In this document: in pieces, positions 36,101 to 40,643 of the stretch
Layout of the letters: each line of letters starts with the position of its first letter
Numbering within the stretch: the first letter of the stretch is position 1
NCBI GenBank assembly: GCA_944384525.1
Contig: CALWTR010000018.1
Span: forward strand, 1 to 40,643
Length of the DNA: 40,643 nucleotides
DNA from: an uncultured Clostridia bacterium
GTDB taxonomy: Bacteria > Bacillota > Clostridia > Oscillospirales > CAG-272
Direction: 5' to 3'
Translations under genes and position numbers: made by a program
Notes under the pieces: model-generated
What the model was told of the DNA's origin: nothing
The model's database searches: none
What the model saw: the letters and a program-made list of their open reading frames with translations, nothing else

Positions 36101-37847
36101 CATAGCAATCGGTTTTCTGCTTGCCGTCAATACATCCGGCAGACTGCACACGGAAAATGGTCTGCATATACTGAGAAGCAGCTGTGGAATAGGAGCCGGA
36201 AAGCATCAGTACCGCCGTCCACTCCGGAACGGTCACGCCCGTGGTCAGTTTTCCGCAGGAAAGCGTGATGGAATACTTATTTTCACGGATGGTTTTGCGG
36301 ACAAGCTCCAGCGCGTCCTTTGCGTGGTCTTCCTCGTAAGTATCGCCCTCTCCGGCAACATTGGCAATGCCGAAATGCATAAACACCGGGTGATGGCGGA
36401 GCATTTCGCTGAGTGCCCTTGCCTCTTTGACACCGGGCACCATCCACAGCGTAGGGCGGAACATATTACGGTAGGCATCGGTAGAGAAGGGATAGATGCT
36501 GTCCTTGTCCTCTTTTGCCATCAGATCCAGGAAAGAACGGACGTCCGCTTCGTGTACGAAGTTGCCCTCAACGGCACCTTGCGGAATTTCACGCCTGCCA
36601 TGCGGTCCTCTTGACCATACACGGAAGAATTCGCGGAAGTTGAATGCTTTGGTATCGTATTCGTCCGAGACATATTTTTTCAGTTTTTCGCCGAGATCGT
36701 AGGTATAGATATGCATCTGCGGCAGATCGGCATAGGGGTTGTGGTCACCGTAATGCTCCGCGTCCCACTCTGCCTTTTTCTTCTGCTCCATGACATAGTC
36801 CCAGGTATAGACATTGTCTTCGCCGAACTTATCAAGCAGATTGAACGGCGTGCCGGACAAAGCCAGCACCTTGGTGCTCGCTTTGCGCAATTGTTTTATG
36901 ACATGATCGCCCAGTTCGGTCTGTGTGCCTTCGTGGGCCTCGTCAACGATGATAAGATCCCAGTTCAGGTCAAATACTGCGTTGTTTTTATTGAATTTTC
37001 CGCCGACACGTTTGGAACCGCGCAGATCCTGAATCGACGCAAAATAGAGGAAATAGGCGCCGTCTTTATCAAGCCGTTTGATTTTCAGATCATTTTCAAG
37101 GTCGATCTTCTCATCGTAGGTATAAGCGGGGTCGTTGGTTTTCAGTTCAAAAGAATAGTCATGCTCGGACGAGCCCGGATAAAAGATTTTTGCAAAATCC
37201 GTGCTCCATCCGTCACTGACGACCGGACGATGCGTAACAATGATCACACGGCGATACTGCGAACGGCGCACGACTTCAAGGGCTGTCAGCGTTTTGCCAA
37301 AACGCATTTTGGCATACCACAGCATTTCGTTCTCTTTTTTGAACGCTTTGATGGTCTGTTCGATTGCCGCCTTCTGTTCGTCACGGAAATCTATTTTTGC
37401 AACCGTCTGCCCGTCAGAGGTTTTCTCGGTTGCGGAAAGCGCGGACTTGCCCTGCTTTACGGCGAGGATCGCGCGAATTGCCACATCAACCGTCGTGGCA
37501 AACCATTCCTCGCCCGTTGCACCGTTCGGCTGTACCTTATGAATGCCGGAATTCATCAGAACCTTGTGGACATCCTTGTCCTTGAAAGTGAATGAATATC
37601 CGTCCTTTTGCAGGACAGCCAGTTCGGTATATTCCAGTTTGAAGTTCACGCTTGCGGTTGCTGTATAGCCTTTGATACGGGCAATAGCCGCCTGATTCAG
37701 TTCTCGGCAATTCGGTGTCAGGTATTCGGGTTTCGTATCCGTGGTCAGTGTCGCCTCACCGATTTTCAGAAGCCCCTTATGGGTATCGTAGGGCATGCTG
37801 AAAACATATATGAGTTTGTATTTATAGGTGCAATCAAACTTTTCCAT
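33162..37847 (-). CDS. single-chain restriction-modification protein: GIY-YIG-like nuclease, SF2 helicase, N6-adenine methylase, HNH-like
   Basis: 1561 aa from the ATG at 37847 (GAGGAG eight nt upstream). Domains in order: residues about 8-130 resemble the GIY-YIG T5orf172/Mug113 family (LIYVFSM, LLKIGEAT, GATGEEWF); about 160-560 is an SF2 helicase/translocase with AKMRFGKT near 185, IIVDEAHEG near 300, LSGTPFN and QTIFRVQSAG; about 870-1080 is an Eco57I-type methylase with motif X TPWRVVNMHM, motif I-like EINSKTGLYPLY and catalytic NPPY near 1027; about 1100-1350 is probably the target-recognition region; about 1400-1460 is HNH-like (CHHIDED..CNLLEHLLLH). It should methylate host sites and cut unmodified DNA after translocation, as type ISP/IIG enzymes do. 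Having two nuclease-like ends is unusual. Confidence 0.9.
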   Translation of the reverse strand: MEKFDCTYKYKLIYVFSMPYDTHKGLLKIGEATLTTDTKPEYLTPNCRELNQAAIARIKGYTATASVNFKLEYTELAVLQKDGYSFTFKDKDVHKVLMNSGIHKVQPNGATGEEWFATTVDVAIRAILAVKQGKSALSATEKTSDGQTVAKIDFRDEQKAAIEQTIKAFKKENEMLWYAKMRFGKTLTALEVVRRSQYRRVIIVTHRPVVSDGWSTDFAKIFYPGSSEHDYSFELKTNDPAYTYDEKIDLENDLKIKRLDKDGAYFLYFASIQDLRGSKRVGGKFNKNNAVFDLNWDLIIVDEAHEGTQTELGDHVIKQLRKASTKVLALSGTPFNLLDKFGEDNVYTWDYVMEQKKKAEWDAEHYGDHNPYADLPQMHIYTYDLGEKLKKYVSDEYDTKAFNFREFFRVWSRGPHGRREIPQGAVEGNFVHEADVRSFLDLMAKEDKDSIYPFSTDAYRNMFRPTLWMVPGVKEARALSEMLRHHPVFMHFGIANVAGEGDTYEEDHAKDALELVRKTIRENKYSITLSCGKLTTGVTVPEWTAVLMLSGSYSTAASQYMQTIFRVQSAGCIDGKQKTDCYVFDFAPDRTLKVLTETVHLSRKPGKNQKKRREAMTEFLNYCPVIAIAGSRMTKYSVNSMMEQVKQIYAERAVNSGFEDESIYNDELLKLDDIDASKFNALKDIIGASKAQKKKDKVIVNGQGLTDEQIAHIDDGDDEPVTPPTPPTPEEIADRLKKKQAKEARKKAIDILRGISIRMPLMIYGANVPIDEDIDIDRFVELVDDTSWAEFMPKGVTKPLFADFTKYYDRDVFIAAGKRIRKLAAAADKETPTRRVKLIAEIFRHFKNPDKETVLTPWRVVNMHMSDTLGGWCFFNEQFEDDTQEEKHRLDEPRFVEQGEVTKEVFREDTHILEINSKTGLYPLYVAYSVYRQKLEDTTDDDWEPAELQAMWEEVLRDNIYVICKTPMAKYITKRTLTGYHDNVVNAHYFDDLVNMLKSKPEQFKKKILKGSYWGKEVKEMKFDAIVGNPPYQIENSGDGNGKDPIYHLFINMGRQLSEKGTFIHPGRFLFNAGKTPKEWNDKMLHDCHYKVVSYWSDSTSVFPSVDVKGGIAVTYWDAKKDFGEIGFFSPFDELRTIVAKVTSRSDFSTFSELVYPRDLYRLTETLYEENSWAITRPSEGHKYDVGSNIFDIFPELFFDKKPEDNDEYAQICGRDKNGRCFKWIKRKYLKTPDNFDFYKVFIPKANGSGAIGEVLSTPVVGQPVVGHTVTFLSIGKFNSLFEAEAVLKYIKTKFARTLLGALKVTQDNPREVWKYVPAQNFTSHSDVNWDDSVENIDQYLYKKYSFSDNEIAFIESKIRSMDELSPYDQMLSMSYDEIVKLLLKKYGAAKHDYFTDRECTLKNKLVSRTAEGLFCHHIDEDKAIMLSNDEYAARNPFEYQKKNRLVYCNLLEHLLLHVKIAEEPKNPDANENELPGIGGAINYLCKQLNDIYAGKEPAEEWRKTVASKVQDNFDDYIRILRHLWSVIEQNPLYKTIITKQMLCTDWDGKTVDRVLEAMGE
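34045..34074 (-). repeat. 15-bp tandem repeat (two copies) inside the methylase specificity region
   Basis: TGCCCGACAACGGGC occurs twice in a row, exact. The length keeps the frame and encodes PVVGQPVVGH around residues 1258-1267. Each unit is itself a GCCCG/CGGGC hairpin. Confidence 0.92.
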
Positions 37848-38826
37848 GTTTTTTGCTCCTCTCAAACAAATCAATAAATCTTACGGAATGTTCGCGGCTC
37901 CAATCCATGATCCGGCAGTAGGTGCCGATATGGAGAGCGTTATCGTTTTTCAAGCAGCCGGGGCACGGCTCGTTTTTTGTCCTATCATCGAATAAGGACA
38001 ACTGAGAATTTTCAATCGGTTTACACGAATTCGGGATTACATATTTTAACCCGTCCATCTGCCAAAGATTCCATGAAAGGATTTTTGCGATTTTTACCAG
38101 GTATTCCTTAATCGGTGGTACGGTGAACCGATCCGTATAGTAGTCGATAAAGGAAAACAGCAGATTTTCGCGGGCAATCAACAGGCTGTCGCCTTGCCAT
38201 TCAAAGCCATACACCGATTGAAAGGCTTTGGTTACCCACTTCATCCAATCCTGTTCGGTCTCTGTGTTTTCGTTGACAATGCGTATTTTGCGATCCAGGA
38301 TGCCGATCCTGTCGCGCACTTCAATCCATTTTCCGGTCACGGTGTCATAACGGCTCGCAAGGTATGGTGCTTCACCGCAGGAAATCTCCATGCGGTTGGC
38401 TTTTACATAGTCCTGCCATGTCCTGCCTTCGGGAAAAGTAATTTTTTCTGTCGATGTGATCCATGTCTGATCGTTCTCTGTGTTAAACACATTTTCTCTG
38501 CCGAACCATGCGTTGTCCACAAGGTTATTTTGGTTGTTACATACCCATGACGGAGTGAAAACCTCCGCCTTGTCACGAACGCGAATTGCCTGTTCCTTTT
38601 TTGATTTTGTCGTTCGTGGTTTGATAACGCTTCCGTTACGGTGCGTAATGCTATCTACCATGATCTGATCGCTGCTTTGGTACCCAAACCCGCGCTCGGC
38701 ATAATTATCGGTCGCCCAAATAATATTTTTGCCAGAGCTCTTATCGAGAAGCAAAATTGCAAGCAGATTCGCATCCAGCTGGTAGATATAATTTTCTTTT
38801 ATATCAATGTTTTGTTCCATTTTCAT
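37834..38826 (-). CDS. restriction-modification accessory protein ('restriction endonuclease subunit M'-like)
   Basis: 330 aa. The start could be 38826 or the ATG two codons later; neither has a strong site. It overlaps the large restriction-modification gene by 14 bp, so the two are translationally coupled. AEVFTPSWVCNNQN near residues 80-95 looks like methylase motif X, but no motif I or NPPY follows, so it is not a complete methylase. It also has the stretch ISCGEAPYLASRYD and a Cys-containing CPGCLKND segment near 290. Proteins like this are commonly found next to helicase-methylase fusions; the role (specificity, regulation or structural partner) is not established. Confidence 0.78.
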   Translation of the reverse strand: MKMEQNIDIKENYIYQLDANLLAILLLDKSSGKNIIWATDNYAERGFGYQSSDQIMVDSITHRNGSVIKPRTTKSKKEQAIRVRDKAEVFTPSWVCNNQNNLVDNAWFGRENVFNTENDQTWITSTEKITFPEGRTWQDYVKANRMEISCGEAPYLASRYDTVTGKWIEVRDRIGILDRKIRIVNENTETEQDWMKWVTKAFQSVYGFEWQGDSLLIARENLLFSFIDYYTDRFTVPPIKEYLVKIAKILSWNLWQMDGLKYVIPNSCKPIENSQLSLFDDRTKNEPCPGCLKNDNALHIGTYCRIMDWSREHSVRFIDLFERSKKHGKV

Positions 38827-38856
38827 CTCACGATAAAATCATTTTATACGACTTCG

Positions 38857-38873
38857 GACAATTTCAAATTGTC
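38857..38873. promoter_or_regulatory. 17-nt perfect palindrome overlapping a -35-like TTGACA
   Basis: GACAATTT-C-AAATTGTC is a perfect 8-1-8 inverted repeat. On the minus strand TTGACA occupies 38875-38870. A TATAAA lies 21 nt further (38848-38843), longer than ideal, so the promoter itself is uncertain. It lies 31 bp before the 330-aa gene, in the gap after the TIR gene, where it could control the restriction-modification genes separately. Confidence 0.6.
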
Positions 38874-38925
38874 AATATTTTTTATGAGGGAGTTGTTGAA
38901 TTTTTTTACCACAATACAAAGCATT

Positions 38926-39438
38926 TTAATTATCGTAGTATATTTTGTGTTTTAAGGGCATACATGCGTTCGTATGCGCGGTACACAGGGATCTATCATT
39001 AGCACGCTCAAATGCTGTCCGCACCAATGATTCAATCGCTTGATCCATCTCGCTCCAATATGCCCACACCACATAGTTTTTGTTATCCCATAGCTTGGGC
39101 GAAATAGTGCTCAATTCCAATTGACTTAGTGAATCGCTTCTGGAAGGTAAATGAACAGCTATAACCCCAAGTCGTTGACCCACTATGCCACAAAGCGCTG
39201 TGTGTATTTCTCTATCAACATGAGGTCTACTGTATGTTTCTTTACCAATCAAACATAGCAACACTTGACATTTCTTAACATGTTTACATGTAAAATTTCG
39301 AATCGTTTCATTGCTTTTTCCATTAAAATCTGCATTTTCCGGAACCGCGTAATATTCGATTTGATGTGCTTTTAAAATAGTCTCAAGCTTTTTTCGATAT
39401 TTAGCATCGGCTCGGTGATAACTGATAAACACTTTCAT
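38926..39438 (-). CDS. TIR-like (DUF1863/ThsB-type) protein
   Basis: 170 aa from the ATG at 39438, which overlaps the stop of the upstream membrane-protein gene (ATGA), so the longer in-frame reading is not used. Beta-strand 1 MKVFISYHRAD, a helix, IEYYAVPENAD, then CQVLLCLIGKETYSRPHVDREI, the pattern of the MTH538/ThsB TIR-like family. Glu77 in HVDREI is at the place of the catalytic Glu of TIR NADases. ThsB-type TIRs in Thoeris defence make an NAD-derived signal after phage infection. No ThsA-like SIR2/SLOG gene is present; the partner here is a membrane protein. Confidence 0.86.
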   Translation of the reverse strand: MKVFISYHRADAKYRKKLETILKAHQIEYYAVPENADFNGKSNETIRNFTCKHVKKCQVLLCLIGKETYSRPHVDREIHTALCGIVGQRLGVIAVHLPSRSDSLSQLELSTISPKLWDNKNYVVWAYWSEMDQAIESLVRTAFERANDRSLCTAHTNACMPLKHKIYYDN

Positions 39439-39857
39439 CCTGCTATCCCCCAAACAGTCAATCCAATAATCAAAGCTCCGTACAAAGGAACTGTTGATGC
39501 CGATCCTATAAAAGCTCTCCAAAAAGAATAGTGCCATCCCGTAAATTTGTTCAAAGGCATTTCGTACTCACGAATTACAATATGGTTTTCAAGTCCGGCG
39601 ACATTATTATAAATACCAATAAATTTGTATTCTTTTGATAGATAGAAAGCATCCAAAACCCAAAATAAAACCACAGGTGCAAGAGCTATCCGAAGGTATA
39701 TCTTATTTCCCGTATTTGTTTCTGATATTGTTGAAACATACACAGCAATCAACGCTGAAACGGCGGCAATTGCCCATCCTTTTATTTGAAAAGAACATTG
39801 ATTCATGCGTGAAATACTATTTTGGATGAATTCCAAATGCTGCTCGTTCGGTTTCAT
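39435..39857 (-). CDS. small membrane protein coupled to the TIR-like gene
   Basis: 140 aa; AGGAG seven nt upstream of the ATG. Hydrophobic helices at about 24-45 (GWAIAAVSALIAVYVS), 54-72 (LAPVVLFWVLDAFYL) and 115-138 (STVPLYGALIIGLTVW), with a soluble loop of about 40 residues between the last two. There is no signal peptide and no enzyme motif. The 4-bp stop/start overlap with the TIR gene implies fixed stoichiometry and joint function. It could be a pore-forming or depolarising effector gated by a TIR product, or an anchor for the TIR protein. No family name recognised. Confidence 0.8.
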   Translation of the reverse strand: MKPNEQHLEFIQNSISRMNQCSFQIKGWAIAAVSALIAVYVSTISETNTGNKIYLRIALAPVVLFWVLDAFYLSKEYKFIGIYNNVAGLENHIVIREYEMPLNKFTGWHYSFWRAFIGSASTVPLYGALIIGLTVWGIAG

Positions 39858-39868
39858 AATGCTACTCC

Positions 39869-40643
39869 TTATTTTACTGAATCATCAGAAATTGAAAGAC
39901 TATACGAAACATTCTTTCTCGTCCCGCTCGCCGTGATCTTTCCGTCCTCCATCATTTTTTGCAGAATTCTGCGTGTGGTGGAGGTGGAAACGCCGAGCGC
40001 TTTCTCGATTTCCGTGCGGGGATGGGGCGCATGATCGGAGAGAATGGAGAGGACGATCTGTTCCCGTTCGGTGAAAACAGGCGGCTCTTTGACTATATTT
40101 GTAGTCGTTTTCAAAGATATGCTCTGATTCGGCAAGACAAATTTGAATGCCCCGGAGGTTACGGTCACCTCCGGTTTTCTCGGAGAATTCTGATAAGAGG
40201 ACATGATCTTGTTCATGCCGGTTCCGTATGCCTCGATGAGTCCCATGCGATAGAAAATGTCGGCAAGTTTTTTGTTACGGCAATAGGAAATGCCAAGCAT
40301 CATATCGTCATAGGAAATGCCCCCGGCAAGACCGCCGATGGAAATCAGCTCAATACGGTCCGAATACACGCTGAGAAGCGTACTTGCCGAAACGGCATAG
40401 TCCCGGTGAACAATGGCGTTGAGGAGCGCCTCGCGAATGGCGGTATCGGGATAATCCCTGTGGTCAATGCGCTGTAGCCCCTCAAAGGTCGCCGCATTCC
40501 GGTTGCGCATATCAAGGTAAGCATACGCATCCTCCAACTGCTTTAAGAGCGAACCGGTGAACTCCCGGCGGTCCTGGAAGTTGTCCTGATTGACGCCGGC
40601 AAAGGTGGCAGCTTTGATGATATGCGGGCACTGATCCGAAAGG
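39869..40643 (-). CDS. AlbA/RecG-like ATP-binding transcriptional regulator, partial (N-terminus beyond window)
   Basis: The frame stays open to the window edge; the visible part is about 258 residues. HIIKAATFAGVNQDNF and REFTGSLLKQLEDAYAYL lead into a GHKL-type ATP-binding domain (REALLNAIVHRDYAVS, EAYGTGMNKI), then a winged helix at the C-terminus (REQIVLSILSDHAP, TEIEKALGVSTSTTRRIL). The missing N-terminus should be a Schlafen AlbA_2 DNA-binding domain, as in proteins annotated as 'putative DNA binding domain' or RecG-related regulators. It is 11 bp upstream of the membrane-protein gene, so it may regulate the TIR unit or simply be the first gene of the operon. Confidence 0.85.
   Translation of the reverse strand, partial: LSDQCPHIIKAATFAGVNQDNFQDRREFTGSLLKQLEDAYAYLDMRNRNAATFEGLQRIDHRDYPDTAIREALLNAIVHRDYAVSASTLLSVYSDRIELISIGGLAGGISYDDMMLGISYCRNKKLADIFYRMGLIEAYGTGMNKIMSSYQNSPRKPEVTVTSGAFKFVLPNQSISLKTTTNIVKEPPVFTEREQIVLSILSDHAPHPRTEIEKALGVSTSTTRRILQKMMEDGKITASGTRKNVSYSLSISDDSVK

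Noticed and set aside
34581-37595. Long plus-strand open frames (34581-35489, 36711-37595) opposite the restriction-modification gene
   Set aside because: Antisense to well-matched helicase and methylase domains, no recognisable protein pattern.
39439-39537. 33-residue N-terminal extension of the TIR-like protein
   Set aside because: Overlaps the upstream gene; the ATG at 39438 starts exactly at the first TIR strand and gives the ATGA overlap.
1-40643. CRISPR array
   Set aside because: No series of regularly spaced direct repeats was found; the only tandem repeats are coding or the tRNA-end pair.

Overview
The window looks like part of a chromosome from a low-to-mid GC Clostridia-type member of the Bacillota, probably an uncultured gut or host-associated lineage. 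The evidence is a yggS-sepF-yggT-lspA-rluD cell-division/surface cluster, a perfect CIRCE element upstream of clpB, near-consensus sigma-A promoters (TTGACA-17-TATAAT) in front of many units, strong GGAGG-type ribosome binding sites and frequent ATA isoleucine codons. Finer placement is not possible by reading alone.

Region 1 (1-28,570) is ordinary chromosome. It opens with tRNA-Met(CAT) and tRNA-Val(GAC) behind one consensus promoter. Next come two zinc-ribbon membrane proteins, then a leftward pair: a Gfo/Idh/MocA oxidoreductase and a beta-lactamase-fold serine hydrolase. A leftward metal unit follows, a Fur-family regulator and a putative manganese/arsenic-type permease, with a 21-nt perfect palindrome just downstream of the regulator's -10 box. 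clpB has its CIRCE operator. Two carbohydrate genes follow: a GH123/DUF4091 protein and a 2028-aa secreted heparinase II/III-like polysaccharide lyase with tandem C-terminal repeats. After the yggS-rluD cluster lies a leftward operon encoding a lipoprotein solute-binding protein whose domain order looks circularly permuted, an amino-acid-type permease, an ATPase with an insertion, and a GH29 alpha-L-fucosidase. A divergent ABC-F ATPase and tRNA-Pro(GGG) close the region.

Region 2 (28,571-40,643) is accessory DNA. The last 31 nt of tRNA-Pro are repeated exactly 185 bp downstream, as left by tRNA-targeting integration. A TnpV-type transposon protein follows, then a leftward block of six genes that looks like a defence island. 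In transcription order it holds: an AlbA/RecG-like ATP-binding regulator (cut by the window edge); a three-helix membrane protein translationally coupled to a TIR-like (DUF1863/ThsB-type) protein; a 330-aa 'subunit M'-like accessory protein; a 1561-aa single-chain restriction-modification protein with GIY-YIG-like nuclease, SF2 helicase, N6-adenine methylase (NPPY) and HNH-like parts in that order; and an unrecognised 1169-aa protein with a possible nuclease-like N-terminus and a long helical remainder. The 1169-aa protein and the membrane/TIR pair are the best candidates for undescribed systems. The restriction-modification protein carries an in-frame 15-bp tandem repeat in its probable target-recognition region. 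No CRISPR array, rRNA, integrase or complete insertion sequence was seen.
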